Shown: positions 34,991 through 49,192, counted from the first letter of the stretch. The stretch is 64,000 bases of DNA from Utricularia gibba (GCA_002189035.1 CM007990.1:3596001-3660000), one strand, 5' to 3'. A program made the numbers and translations. Notes: generated by a model not told the origin, from the sequence alone.

Positions 34991-37900
34991 TAAAAAAAAT
35001 CTGATGCATAGTCCTTTGCATAAATTGTCTACTACCTTTAACACATTTAGTGTTTTCTCCAATTCTACCTTAATAAGATGAATTTGGTTAGTGGCAAGGA
35101 GTCTTCTCAACTTAGCCACTTCCCTAACTCTCTAGTGATTCCTCATAGCAGCTCTCTTGATTTCAAGATTAAAATCCAAATAGCTTACACAAGAGGAATG
35201 CAGATGTATCAATCAAAACACATAACAATTAAACACAGCTACCTGGCGATGAAAAACTTTGCATATGTCATAAATATGCAATTCCACGTATCCAATAAAT
35301 TCATAAGCCTAATTTACACTCAATCATAAAAGAAATGCGAGCATAGTGGATTAGAATCGAACACAATGAGTTTATATTTGTTGTGTGAAGATTGATTCAT
35401 TCTGTTTTGGCATGGTGAAAGATTTAGTCTAAGCTGAGACTAATGAAGTTCTTCAATAAAATTTAGTAGACAAAACTAATAAACTAGTAAGCTAGATTGC
35501 TGTCTAGAAAGAAACGAGTTGATGCCTTAGGACTCACATAAGTGGAAGTTTGTTTATATACAAACTTCTATAATTACTATTGTGAAATTCTTAAAAAAAT
35601 CATTAAAAAAGTTAGAAGTGTTTCACCAATGCTCCAATCAGAATTTGGGAAGTGTCGCTCTAAAACCAATGTTCGCACACATCTAGATATATCAAGTAAG
35701 ATGCATACATGGAAAAAGATTATTATCTTCTTGTGAATTATTTACCAAGGTTGGACAACGATTTCGAAGAGGTAACCAACATCGTAGATGTCAACGAGGA
35801 AGTCTAGAAGGAGATTGAACAAGTACACATCTATAATCTTTGAAGTTTGGTATACTCGCGGACAGATTATGTATTTATTTCAGCATGTATTGAGGCTGTA
35901 CATATTGATATACAAATTGTGGCCTCATTATGTGTATTAAAGGGAAATCTCTGGAAATGATTAAGCTATCAAAAATAACTACATTAGCTTTATAGTTGCG
36001 ACCACAAAAAGAAAATTTGTAGAAGAGGTTAGAGAGTATGTGGATGCATCTTTGGTTCATTCAGAATACCCCAACGATCCAAATATCATGGTTTAGGGTA
36101 TGAACTTCTCATGTGCAGATACATGTAATGACTCATTAGTGCTGGCGTGGAGGGTTTCCATTTTACTTTAGAGATCGAACTTCAAGTCATATAACAACAT
36201 CGACTCTTCGAGGCATTCTAGGAGAAACGGATGGGTGTGCAAGGGGTTTATATTGTTCCATGAAATGGAGGAATTGAATGTGCGAAAGTGTGTGGAGCGG
36301 AATAGTCTCGGGTTAATAATGCTGCAACAAGGTTGAGACTTGGCAAAGTAGTGTTTGGCTTTAGAAATGATTTAATTCCAAACCTGTGAGGTTAAATTGC
36401 TTTCTTACATTAAGTGATTGCAAGAGAGAACTATTGCTCATAGTCTCTCCTTTGATTCTAATCATTGAAGCATCTGTGCTTTATTTTTGTGTTGGTAGAC
36501 TTTGACATGGATTGTATGTCTTTCTTTTGAAATGTATAGGCACCAGTTAACTTTTGACTGGGTGATACATTGTGCATCACACTGCAAATACTATAAATAT
36601 AATATTATGTTAAGCTCTCACACTGTATTTGAATATACTTGGTGCTTTGCAAATATGATGTTTCATCACATAAAATATTAATGGGGGTGTTTCAAGAGTT
36701 CATGACAAGCTTTGAAGCACTACTTATCCATGAATGCGTCGTTATGCATTATTGAAGAACTCTAGAAATATTGAAAAAGAAGCACCACAAATGTCTTATG
36801 CACAATACTACAAAAATGCTATAAACACAACGTTTTTCAATCTCTTGCACTATATTCGAATATACATTATGCTTTTGCAGACAAATGTTTGATGCATGAA
36901 ATAGTTGGAATAAGATGTTTCAAACATTATCTAAGGGACAGATCAAGACAAAAGTTATCAAACAATTATCTTATAGTAGTTGTAGAGCGGATGCTCCTTG
37001 ATGATCAGATGTTGTTCCACTCGATTTCGATCGACGAATTTGGGAACCTACATCTCATCAACAATACTTCTTGGAAGGTCTTGATATCTCTCTGAAAGCA
37101 ATGTGTAATCATTATTTTTGTTATCATGAACAGGTAGACAAGTGTCATATGTCTTGGAGTCATCCCATTGGAACAGAAGTTGGACACTACATTGGAGTTT
37201 TATTAATCACTAGATAGTATCTTGCAATTAGTCAATGTGTTTTCCAACTAAGAACAATAGCATCGTATATTGTCAACTTGTTGCTCAAACAAAATAATCT
37301 TACTAGCCAATAGAAAACCAAATTATGACGTCATAATGCTCCATACAAAAGTGTATTCGTTCTCTTATCCTCAGTCGGAGATACACTATAATAGGTAAAT
37401 AATTAACACATAATAAGCACATTTGACATTGTATACTTATCAACTACTTTAATATATTGACTAAGATTGACTAAAATCTGGTACCATTTTGCTCGTAGAT
37501 GATGGCATCTGTTATGGGAGCTCCCCACTTCACATCTTGAGCGTAAATAATGTCCATCAATATATCGTTCACATCGAATATTAATAACTTTCTTGGAGGG
37601 TACACATACTCACTCAAAGATCCGTCATATAGCCATTGACACTCACACCAATGCAATCACATGTACACTTCAACATTCTCTTCACTTAATTTCTCTACCT
37701 GGTCAACCATACTCCTCTAGAACTGAAACTCACTTTAGTGCATCACTCCCCTACTCTAGATGCATATTGTCACCGTCATTCTCAATTGCGTCAGCATTCG
37801 CATTCTATCATGTACATTGTCGACGAGATCAAGTGGTTCCACACCATAAATACATTCAAGGTGCATTTATAAAAGATGATAGTATGTCATCTATGATTTC

Positions 37901-39180
37901 ATTCGACTGAAGAATAAAGTAAAAAATTTCTTAGTTACACGCTTGGGCAAAACCTCGAAATCCATTGCAAACCACATAAATACAGTGCCATATTTACCAT
38001 GTAAGGAATAGTAAAGACACGTAGTATTAGATGTATGTCCTTTTCTTGACAGATCTACAAAAATGCTAGAACGTTGGTAATGGACCGTGGAGTTAAGTGT
38101 GAAAGTGAGATTTACAATGTCGCAAGGATCTATGTCCGAGATGGGGGTGGAATCAGTAGCAATCCGCATCAAAAGTGCTCGATGCTCATTGTAAGCCCTA
38201 TGACTCCACACCTTTTTTGAGATTCGGAGTCTAAGATTTCACCATTCAGTTTATGCTGCATTGCCTAAGAGAACGATTAGAACTAAGATTGGAACTAAAT
38301 CCATTAATTTGGTCCCAACCAGGAATGAAAAATGCAAACAGTGGTGCTAGTCACAAAAATGCAGAAACATACAATAAAATCTGAGTTTTGTAGCAAAATA
38401 TTAATCATTTTTTATCCTTAAACACTCAAAAAAATATGTGTTATCACCTATTGAAGTTAACTACTTTCCCCATTGAATGTTGAGAACCTTTAAATAGAAC
38501 ACTGGATATTCAATTCCACAATGTTTCCTTATTATAGATCCTGTAGTATATCCGAAGCAAATGATCTCATGGAATGCGATGCTCTATACCAATATTCTCC
38601 ATCTACAAGACATTTGAGTAAATGGATATGTTAGTAATGTTTTCAAAAATTTTTGAAACCTATTTTTTCTTTTTTAAAATTAGTCTAGAAAAGTAGAACT
38701 AATTTATTCCTTATTTTTTCAAAAATAATTTTTGTAGTATAATTTTAAAAGTAATTTTGTTAGAATTACTTTTACAATTGATAGTGTTCTAAAATAAAAT
38801 TATTTTTACTTTTTGAAAAGTAGTAGGCTTTAAAAATTTTCCAGAAAAGTGTTGTTGACAAACATTATTTAAGAAGCACTAAAAACCATGAAGAGTGGTG
38901 TTCGGGTGAGTATATGGTCTATCTACTTCAATGAAGTACTCGATACATATGAACACAATCCTTGTTTAAGCTATTGATGCTCACACATTCAACCAAGCAC
39001 TGATGCTTTCACACTCAATGCATGCAATACTCAATTCAAATACATTCAACACCATAATAATGTAGTTGTGTAATCAAATATAAAATTATCGAATTAGCTC
39101 ATTAAATTGGGTATTTTCGTGTATAAAAAGCACCACACTACATAGTAAGATATAAGGGTCTACACAATAAGCAATTATTG
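34991..39180. other. Unassigned AT-rich DNA with short unrecognised ORFs
   Basis: No domain is recognised. Two open - strand segments, 37891-38211 (106 codons) and 37471-37656 (61 codons, CECQWLYDGSLSEYVYPPRK), may be pieces of one decayed gene or transposon ORF with stops between them. A GTGTTATCACC word near 38448 resembles the start of the second LTR family. Confidence 0.35.
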
Positions 39181-39189
39181 CCTAGTGGT

Positions 39190-39620
39190 GTATGCGATGT
39201 GCGACCTAGTCATTATATATCACTTCAACTTGCTCATCGTACCAAGCATTCCATGCTTGGTTCAAGTCAACAGAATTTATGTTGTTGTCTACGTTGTTGC
39301 TATCTCCATAAGTCCACCAGCATCTTATTCTCTAGGGATAAATGATCATCTTCTTCCTAATGTGGTTGTGGAGCAATGCAGATGCTAATATAATTCGATT
39401 CTGCATATGTATTGAATAGCAGCTTGCTGATTGAAGTATATCCCACTAGATCTTCATTAATCTTCATGCTCGTTCAATCACGTTTTTTGTTGATGTATGC
39501 ACATGCTTAAGAGCTTTTTGGCATTTTGGGGTGATTTACTTCCTTATTCCAAATCCTTCAAAGTATAATGCATACTTTGATATAGTGCCATAAATCCTTA
39601 CACGTTAGTATATCCATTAT
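39190..39620 (-). pseudogene. PIF/Harbinger transposase, broken (copy 2)
   Basis: On the - strand the frames read PQNAKKL, then NVIER (about 39490), QSASCYSIHMQNRIILAS and LLHNHIRKKM (about 39370-39440). This is the C-terminal part of a Harbinger DDE transposase, with several stops and frameshifts. It belongs to the same superfamily as 29560-30300 but is not an obvious close copy. Confidence 0.65.
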
Positions 39621-40602
39621 CATATAGGATTTACAATCATTACTCTCATGTTGACTATTTAGTCCTTAGGAAGATAAAATAAAATAGAATATCACTAAAA
39701 AACACAAGGCTTTTTTTGTAGATGTATGAAAAAGAGGCAACATCAAAGTCTTAATTATATATATATACATAACTTAGAATTGAATAAATACTTATTTTAA
39801 ATTATGTTAATAATATTGTTTTGGATTTCTAATTTTTAAAATAAATATTTACTGCATTTTTATTGTATATATATATTTGTTTGGTTGTAAATGTATTAAT
39901 TTATACTTACTTTTGATAATAGCTAAATTAATTTGTATTTTATTTGTTTACCTGATTGCCATCTCTTAACACAACATTGGCTATCTTGTTAACGTAAAAT
40001 AGCCATTTACAGATTGGCCCCATTACGAAAAAAAAAAATGCAGTGGAGAAACCCCATGTCTTATAATTTCCAAATGTCACAGTTAACAAAAAGGGTTTTC
40101 TTTAACTCTCCTAAAATAGAAACAGAATGCATTCCTCGTTTCCATCCGTCTTTGTATGCCGCCCCTCTGAACCTTAATAGGGTTTCCTCATATCCATAAA
40201 CATTATGTAAATGATACTTGACACGGATCCGTCCAGAGGCGTTTCTGACTGAAGACAATCGCACAATTTAAATTTAGAAAACTATCTACTTACTTGTTTG
40301 GTAAACAAATAATTTCAAATTACTATATAAATAATATTATTAAAAAATTAAGTTTCTCATAGTATACTAAACCGTATACTATAATATCTTTTTATTAATT
40401 TTAAAATTGTATTTTAAGTTAAATTAAAAAGTTTGTACACGCCATATATAATATTATTATTAAAAAGTAAAAAGAAGAGTGAATGCTTTTCGGTGTGGTA
40501 GGTAGTTTTTTTATTTTTTTATTTTTGTCGCAGATTGGAACATGTGCTGTCGGTAACAAGCATATGCATTACACTGACAAAATAGTATTAATTTAGTCTG
40601 TA
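39621..40602. other. AT-rich region, no gene recognised
   Basis: Low-complexity A/T tracts. Duplication unit 2 begins at about 40585-40603. Confidence 0.4.
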
Positions 40603-40830
40603 GCAAAGGTGCCAAAAATTTGCGAATTAAAATATAATACAAATTGAAAAGCATCTATGGCCTCTCGCTCGAGCCTCGAAATATTGGAAACCGGACCGGT
40701 GGATCGACTATCCGCGACGAATAAAAAAATAAAAAATAATTTTATCTGAATTGTGTGTTTTTTGTTGATAATACAATTATGGACAAAAAATAAAAAATAA
40801 TACAAAACCGACCTCTACAGTTGTTGCGCC

Positions 40831-42360
40831 TTACTCTTTGATCTGGCGGCAGTAGGCGTAAGCACGTAGCAAGTGCTTGCGAAATCGGGCAGGTTCAGTT
40901 GTACGTTTTGATGGGAAAGATAGATCCTCTTCGTGAACTCCCAGCCTTTCCTGCTAACGCTTCTCGGATTGACCAGAACGGGGTCGTCCCTGTGGTACTC
41001 CAGATACAGAGAGCTCTCCTCGGGGAGGATCTTGTAAGGCATGTACCGCAACCCGAATTTTCGAGCCGGTTCGCCGTAGTAAGAATCGGCCGCCCAGTCG
41101 GTCCCAAGAGGAATCACTTGGATGAAAACTGCGCGACGCTTCATGAAGATCAAGTGAGTCATAGCAGCTCCATGGACTCCGATCACGACGTCGCTCAAGT
41201 TCAGGAGGTGGTAGATTTTGGCGAGCTCGGTCCTTTTATTGGGGCTCAGAACCTCGACTTTGAATCCAATTTCAGTAGCCATTTTCACTAAAGCGTCTTG
41301 GTTTGTGATGGCCCTCGACACGTTCCTCGATATTATAGCAAGCTTAGACTTGTCTGGGTCATGCTCTGTTTCGAGTTTCTCTTCCTCGATGAGGCTTCTG
41401 ATACGAGGCGCATAGGCTTGCCCCAAGAGATCATGGAAGTCTAGGATCGTCTTCTGGTTCTGAATCTGTGTAGGATCGATGGTGAGCTCACCGTGAATTC
41501 TCAGTCCGACGATGGCTTCGGGGAAGCAGTGAGACCTCTGATCAGCGTAGAAGTCTATGACCGGAAACTCAGTGAGCTGAGAGATAACATCCCATACTTG
41601 GTCATCCACCAATTATGATACTCGAGTATCACAAACACCACTTTTCTGTTCATCTGCTGAGATGTGATGTACAGAGGCAAGATCCCGTCATTAAATTCAT
41701 GGTAAAGGTTGCCCGTATATCCCCGGTGGAAAAGAAAACCGCCGTAATGTCGTGACGAACGTCGCAGCGATGTTGGTCGATGCCTGAGTTGGGCTTCACG
41801 ATCAGCTCGAGCTCGTTGATTGTTTGCATCAGATCAGTCTCCCATTTTCTTGTGTACGGCCGAATCTTTTCACGCCGGAATTCGATTGATTCATTGCCTC
41901 CTCTCGACGCATCAGAAGTGTAGAGAGTTACGGAGGAAGATGCAGGATCAGTTCTCACATCCCCTTTCATCACACAGACATCTGATCTTGCACTTGTTCT
42001 ATCACAACAAAGAGTCCCTGTGATAAAAACCGAAACTTTGATTGCACCCAGAGACGTCCATCATCGTAAACTGCACCATACGAAAGAACCAGAATCTCAC
42101 CATTAGGAACGGAGGCGCAAAAGCCAGGGGGGGAGACAGAGCTTGTTGCTGTCTCAGAGTCTGGATACACAAATCAGAATTCTAAACCCCAACGTCAAAA
42201 GAAACTAAAAGCAGAGAAAAGAAAAGAAGAAGCTCACGAGTGGAGGACAGGCCAGAGGTGAGAAACAAGTACACGGGCACAAATCCCAACACAAACGACG
42301 CCAGAGCAATGTAAGCAAGGTGGAGAATCGTAGCTTTCGCTCTTCTGTTCATATGGGGGA
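40831..42360 (-). pseudogene. GT61 glycosyltransferase pseudogene (paralog of 16671-18361)
   Basis: The same two-exon plan as the intact gene: exon 2 at about 42017-40831 and the remaining exon 1 at about 42360-42238. Aligned to the intact copy there are three single-base losses: in the FSTGG motif (about 41718), in the YGDV region (about 41590) and near the C-terminus (about 40889). A deletion of about 110 bp in exon 1 (near 42385) removes the start codon and the first about 45 codons. The intron splice sites and about 300-500 bp of upstream DNA are still similar. The frame is broken; a functional enzyme is not expected, though transcription is possible. Confidence 0.9.
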
Positions 42361-42929
42361 ACTCTCTGGAAGAGGTAATCAACAGAAATCAAAACACATC
42401 TGTTCAGAGGGTCGTCTGAGGGGGCGTCGTTTGTTTGCTGGAAGTGTACGTTTTTGGGGTATACCTGTCGGTGGATTCCTGAAACTCGAATTTTTTCTGT
42501 AAAGCGAATGCTGGCGCTGAAACTGGATGGAAATGAGACGCGGACTCCTCTTGAGTCTTTCGCAAGGCAGCTCCGTGCAAACCCGCCTCCGACCTAATTA
42601 ATAAATTCATTTCTAGCTAATAAACAAATACACTTAGCCCAAGCTACTCTCAATCAACCAAATTCGGATTCATGGGTTTGTTTTCAGAAATCATTATCCT
42701 CAATAAAAACTTCTCCTTTATTTACCAATAAAAAAATAAAAAATAAAAGGTTGAAATTTGAATGGGAAAAGCAAGTCAACGTCGTGTAAATAAATGGAAC
42801 TGTAATGATTAATTAATACATGATTATTCCGGACTTTCTGAAAAATCAGAATGTGGCTGGTGGCTACAAAGAATTAGAAAGAGCGTTATGGAATTTTCAA
42901 AATGCGATTGAGTCATAAACATTTTTGGT

Positions 42930-43710
42930 TCTTCCTCTCCACCAAGGGAGGAAGAACACTTTAGCTTTCTATTTCGTTTTCTGTTTTCATGACCATTCAA
43001 GGCTAAACCTTTTTAGTTTATGGGAATATATGAAGTTTCTTTTCAAGTCTTGAGCACCAATCTTAGTTATTTGATGAATTCATTCCGGATTTTGCATACT
43101 TTCACGTATTTTGTTACATCCTTTCTGTAACGTCACCTAGTAACAATCCATGAGTAGCAGGCCACTCCTTATGGATTTTGATGAAAAGCAAGGTGAAGAA
43201 CATCATCTCCAATCCTACTGGTTCGAAAGAAGTAGCGAATTGTTTGTGATCAAGGTATTGTGGCAATGGATGTGTAGTGACCTCATGCTTGCCGCTAATA
43301 ATCGGCAACAATAGGGTACACATGCAGAATTCGGTTTTGAAGGCAATCGATGGCAATCCTCTTGTTTTCTCAATCGTCTAAGGGGGAATCACATAAGGCT
43401 ATTTTTATGTCTCCTTGTCAATCAGAGTGTGAGGAGAGTAGACTATTCCTTGCTCCTATAACCAGCTATTCGGATGGAATCAGTGAAAGCCAAGGCGGGG
43501 ATAGACAAAAGGAGGAAACGGAATCTAATTCCCAAGAACTGCATCCCGTAGTCAAGATTCATTACTTACGTTATATCTTTTATTTCTATACTTCAAAAAA
43601 CCCCTCTTACAAACCCATGACAATTTGTAAGAGTTTCTACAAAACACTTTTCACAAAACTCAACTCCCTAAAATCGACACTCATTCTACGTTTTATTGTG
43701 TTCTACGTTT
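42930..43710 (+). mobile_element. Partial Ty3-like LTR abutting duplication unit 2
   Basis: It matches the 3' two thirds of the LTR at 33429-34655, from CCACCAAGGGAGGAAGAACAC to the TTCTACGTTT block. Its 5' end is missing and meets unit 2 at about 42918. The open frame at 43350-43838 is LTR plus flank. Confidence 0.7.
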
Positions 43711-44214
43711 CCTTGGGTTTTGAAGAGTTCATGAGTTTCCATGATAAATACAAAATCAAAGAAAGTTTAACTAAGGGAGTGGGCGAAAGCAAAGGTGAGG
43801 CCTCCCAAGGGATAGTTTCTGGCAATGGGATGCTCTAGTGCTTGTGAGATCCTAATGAAGGTGAAATGGTGTTGTGTTGGTTTCTTCATGATGGACCTTA
43901 ATTGGTGGCTTTGTGTCTCACGGTTCTCAATTTCCTAATAGGTGTATAGGTAAATGAGATTGAGTTTCCTATCATGGTGATCTATGGTGATGGGCTATGG
44001 AGGTAAAGCTAGCATTTTGGATGGGTGGGTCGATCCAAATCTTTATGACCCAAAATCTAGCCCACACCCAAAATTGAATGAGTCAGATAAGCTTTGTGGG
44101 CTTGTTTGGCCTGGAAAATCAAAGCAATAAAAATGAATAAAACCTAATTAAACATTATATATTAAAAAAAATTCAATATTATTTATAAGCAATAATAATC
44201 TTATATATATTATT
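43711..44214. other. Unassigned spacer between LTRs
   Basis: No gene or domain seen. Possibly internal sequence of an LTR element. Confidence 0.35.
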
Positions 44215-44873
44215 AAAGATTCATGGTTAGCTGATCACTACCCACGGGTTTCGGAGAGGAGCAAGGTGGAAAGCACCAACTCATGCCTTTTTGGCAGGAG
44301 GAAGACAATGTTTTGTGTGTAGCCATAATTCAGGATCAATGGACAGGTAGTGACCTCGTACCTGGACTAATTGGGTCATTGGCAACACTCGGGCACACAC
44401 GTGCAATTCGGCCGTGAGAGTACGTTGACAGGACCTCTTATTCTCACATTCGTCCAAGGAGAAGCAACATCGGGCTATTCCCGTGCCTTCTTGCAAGAGA
44501 ATTTAAGATAGAGTAGGCAATTACTTACTCTTATAACCGAGTACTCAAGAAAACTAGAGAAGAGTGAAGACGCAATGAACATAGCTGGATAGGATTTCAA
44601 ACCCAGGAACATTCACTTTATGTAAAGTTCATCGCTTACGTTTATTTCAGTTGTTTATTCTAAACCCCTCTTATTCCCTTACTTAAGCTTCATCATCAAC
44701 GTTTCTCGCACCTTTTACTTTCAAAACCGTTTACAAATCGTGACAGTTGTATTCGGGGTACCTCACCTTTCACTCAAAAACAACTCCCTGCGTTCGACAC
44801 CCGTACTACGCTTTTGTGTTTTACGAGTTTTAAAAATATTAAAATTTGTTGTGGAAACAACACGCATCATGGT
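44215..44873 (+). mobile_element. Partial Ty3-like LTR, second subfamily
   Basis: Similar to the 3' half of 53740-54914 (GGTGGAAAGCACCAACTCAT-type words and the CTCCCTGCGTTCGACACCCG block), ending AACACGCATCA. Its 5' half is absent. Confidence 0.7.
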
Positions 44874-45129
44874 TGTTGTGAAATGCTTAGAATATAATGT
44901 GCCAGTAATGAAAGTTGAGAAAATCAATGTTCATTCACCTTCCAATAGTCTAGAAGATCTACATCACTTCTTATAACAACGTCCGCTAAATATATATCTA
45001 GTTCAAATATGATTTTCCCTTGTGCTCCATACAGCTTTTTTTTATTGAAATTTCTACAAATAATGCAGTTACATGATAACACAATTGATATTAAATACAT
45101 AATTTTAATGAAAGAAAGAAAATATTTAT

Positions 45130-46460
45130 TTAAAGAAAAAATTTTGTGTTCATTAAAGAGTAATCTGCTCCAACTGAATCATTTAGCTCAAGTTGATCAA
45201 CATCTATTTCTGAAATGCTATATTCAGTGTAACACATTATTGAACATATCATGTCCAACAATGTGCGATTCCTCCTTTCAAAAACTCCATTCAACTTTGA
45301 TGTTTTAGGAGGTGTTGCACTCCGTACAATGTCATGTGTTTTCATATATTCTACCAATTCATCATTGAAGTATTCTTCTCCATGATCAGATCTTAGAGTG
45401 AGAATAGTTGTTTTCTTTTGATTTTCAACTTCAGCCTTAAACTTTTTTGAACTCTTCAAAGGTTTCAAACTTTCTCTTTATCAGATACAAATAACCATAT
45501 CTATTATAGTCATCTATAAAAGTGACGATGTAGTTGTAACCACCTCTAGCTTGAACATTGAGCTCACATACATCACTATGTGTCAACTTCAAAATATATG
45601 TAGCTCTTTCGAAAAGCCTTGTAAAAGGCCTCTTCATCATTTTCCCTTCAAGACAAGAGACAATAGTTGCATATGGATCTGAATCGAAATTTCTCAAGAT
45701 TCCCTTACTCCCTAACATGTGTAAATGTTACTTGAAATAAGGAAAAGCCTCAAATACCATAGATAACTCATGCCAATGAATTCCTTAGAAATCATATGAA
45801 TTTCAATGACTTTATTTGATGATATTTTGTTGTTATCTTGTCAAGATAATATATACCATTTTGTATCAAACCATATCTAACAAGTTCATTCACAAAATAT
45901 ATCATACGTATATTTTTAGTAAAATGAAACTCATATCCCATCTCGATCAAACTAGAGATAGAGATAATGTTACGATAGGTAATCGGTATGTAAAAAACGT
46001 CCTTTAACAATGAAACATGGTCATCAAATGCAACTGAAACCGATCATATGGACAACTTTGCAACACTTGGACCGTTTCCCATATGAAGGATTGCTTTTTT
46101 CGAGTGCAATAACCCTCAATCTCTCCTAGTCTTCACATGTGTAAGAATTTGAGAACTAGCACCGATATCTAATTCCCAATGAGTGATGAGCCATCCAACA
46201 CATTGGAAGAAGAAAAATGCAAACCTTTTCCTTTCTCCTTGCCCTTACTTTCCTTAATTGGCTTAAGAAAATTTAGACAATTTCTCTTCCAATGTCCTCC
46301 TTTTATTGTAATAGAAACACTTTCCTTCGCTACTAGACTCGTCCTTCTGAAGGATGGTGTCCTTCCTCTTCATGGGACTTTTCTTAATTCTCAACTCCTC
46401 ATCAACCTTCACTTTACCTTTCTTTGTGGATTTCTTCTTCTTCTTTTTCACAACGACTAG
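45130..46460 (-). pseudogene. Second Ty1/copia fragment: gag zinc finger, protease and integrase
   Basis: On the - strand, in copia order: KCFYYNKRR (degenerate CCHC knuckle of gag, about 46290), LKDVFYIPITYRNIISISSL (protease to pre-integrase, 45792-46010), SCLEGKMMKRPFT with LTHSDVCELNVQARGGYNY (45437-45718) and LTLRSDHGEEYFNDELVEYM with PPKTSKLNGVFERRNRTLLD (45130-45468, integrase core). No RT, RNase H or LTR is seen; stops and frameshifts lie between the blocks. It is a different lineage from the copia element at 22796-28772. Confidence 0.85.
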
Positions 46461-47099
46461 AGTAGTTCTCTTGTCTTGCTAGAAGAAGCATCATTTCTCT
46501 GAGCAATCATCAACTTGTTGTTCAAATTTGCCAATGGTGAACAATAACAATTTTACATTATGCTATTGTACATATACTATATTATATTTTTTTATTCGTT
46601 ACGAAATAGAGGGATTCGGTTCACAAAATTCTTCTAAAGCTTTTCAAACAAATTCTCAACCATTCCTTGATTTTCAAAAATGATAGAGAATTAAGTTTTA
46701 AGGAATAACTACAGTTTTTGCAAGATCTTCAATGTGGTACGCTACCCTGATATAATGAATTTCCTAGTACATAAGAAGTAGATTCTTGTATCTCATCAAC
46801 TTTTTATTTCGAAAAATAACAATGATAATTTTTTGATAATTAAGAAAATTTTGTTGTTTCCAATCTCAAAATAATAGTTTACAATCATTGTTGCAAGGAA
46901 TATATTTTTTAAAAAAATTGTGGAACTATTACATATAAAAAGCATATTAGATAAAAATGAAATGATAAATTATCTTAGGTTCGACAAACTAAATTAGGTT
47001 CAGGGATTGATAATGCTGTCGGATTATCAATTTTGCTTCTAATTATACACTTTTTCAAATTATTGTTGTACATTATTTGATACTTAATTAACTTTCTTT
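46461..47099. other. AT-rich spacer, no gene recognised
   Basis: No support for a gene. It lies between the copia fragment and the hAT relic. Confidence 0.35.
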
Positions 47100-48330
47100 T
47101 TCATTAGTTTAAAAAATTCAAAAGTATTAGAATAAATTAAATACACCAAAGTAAAAAAAATGAAACTTATCTCAAGAAATAGCATGAAGTAAAATCTTTC
47201 AACATATTTACAGTAGATTGATTAGATGATATCAATATTTCTTCATAAGCATGAAATAATATTCTCAAAGATGTTTTAACTCTATATATTTTTTCATCAT
47301 AAGTATAAGAATCAAATTTTTTATAACAATATCTCAGAAATTTTAATTTTATATTCGAATTAAGAATACATTTAAATAAAAAAGTGATACAATACTCATC
47401 TCAATACATATTCAATTTCTCGTTCATTTTTAATACTATTGATTTTATCACTTTATCTTTGTAAATTGAAAGTTGTTTATTCTTCAATTCAATCATTGCA
47501 ACTTGTATAAAATACAAATTGAAAGTAGAATACTATGAATCTGATAGTAAATTCATAATCTCATAAAATGGTCTCAATAGATCATAGATCTTCATTGCTC
47601 TCTCCAATTCATCTTTGGGTAAACTAACAAGAGAATTGCAAGCACGTTAGTATAATGCAGTGATTGCAAAATGATAATTCAGCTCAGTTAATAACATTAA
47701 ATGAATAATAATTCCATCTAATTGGTATATCTAACATTAAGAAACTTCTACTAATATCTTTCAAGCGTTCATCCAAAAAATCTTACAAATTCTCTCATTC
47801 TTTCCTATAAAGATTTAATATATTTAACACAATCTCTAATTTTTTTAAAGTAATATCTGTTACTTTCAATCCCTCCAAAACAATTAAATTTAAGATATGA
47901 TAAAAAATCACCATCACATAAAAGCCCATTTTGCATTTGAAACCTTTTTTTAAAATTCTGACCATGTCGTCATTGAATGAAATGTTATCCAATGTGATCA
48001 ACAATATTTTTGAATATATTCATCAATCTTTCAATACTCCATGTAATTTGCTTACTAATAACTCTCCATTAAGTGGACTATCTAATTCCACAAATGCAAG
48101 CAGTTTAGAGTTTAATATACAATTTTCATCAACATAATGAGTAGTCACAATCAAAAATCCTTCTATGATAACAGTCGTTCAAGTATATCATGTTAAAAAA
48201 TTCTTCCAAAAATAGAGTATAATAAAAATTTAAATAATTTATAATCATTAGCATAAATTTTCATGCAATCAGTTTTTTCTATTAATCTACTAATAGATCT
48301 TAAATCAGAATTAAAAAATTTATTTGTAGC
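47100..48330 (-). pseudogene. hAT transposase fragment, broken
   Basis: On the - strand, NISFNDDMVRILKKGF and HILNLIVLEGLKVT (47795-48004) match the hAT core (DNA.sND.mv..L, cAHilNLiV.dGL). A WNSTY-like segment and LPKDELERAMKIYDLL follow at about 47590-47720 in shifted frames. The C-terminal dimerisation region is absent here; one in the opposite orientation lies at 52240-52535. Confidence 0.7.
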
Positions 48331-48559
48331 ATTGATGTGTGCTATTTTCACAACAAATTTTAATGATTTTTAAAACTCATAAAACATAAAATATATTGTA
48401 AGAGTGTTGAACATAGAAAGTTGTTTTTCTAATAAAAAGTAGAGTTACATCGAGTATAACTACCATGATTTTTAAACGGGTTTATAAAGTAAAAGATGTT
48501 AGAAAACTGTTTATTGCATGGTGGCTAATCATGGAAATGTTCAATTAGTTCACTTCATT

Positions 48560-49183
48560 ATTTTTACATCTTAGGGATCATGACATGTTGCTAGACATCA
48601 CTCATGATCGATAATGATCGATTTTATTAATTAAGAGTTAATTAATAAATCCATTACTACGGACTTCATTGAAGAAGTCTATAGGGTCATACACAATAGT
48701 GAAGTCACTCATCAATATAAAATAGAATGATACAATTACATGAGATGTAATTGGTATAGTAGATAAATTAAATAGAGAGTTATTTTGAGATTAATATTGA
48801 TTAAATTCAAAATAAAAGATCTTATATAGATAAGATTTGGAGCATATACATATCTCCACAAGATAAGATCTTTACAGAGATTTGATTTGATATGTTATCA
48901 AATATCTATCAAAAGACTCAGATCTACAGATATGCAGATCTATCCATCATCTTCATGTTCTCTGAGAATAATCCACAAGAGGGCAATTTTCTCTACTAGC
49001 ACCTGAGGAGATCGACAGCATTCTACAGCCTTGAAAAGGTTATTGACGGAGTGCTTCACGTATGAATGTCATAGAGGCCATCTACTATTGGCGGTTGGCC
49101 AAGATTTGAGTTGGAGGTTTCTCAAAAAAATTTTAAATTCCGCAACTTTTTTGACATGCGATGTCTACTAGAAACCCAACACA
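48560..49183 (-). repeat. Copia-type LTR fragment
   Basis: On the - strand it starts TGTTGGGTTTCTAGTAGACA, a common beginning of plant copia LTRs. The part at about 48640-49150 matches the reverse complement of about 20740-21260 (words such as GTCTATAGG and ACTCTTAATTAAT). Confidence 0.55.
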
Positions 49184-49192
49184 TAAGACATA

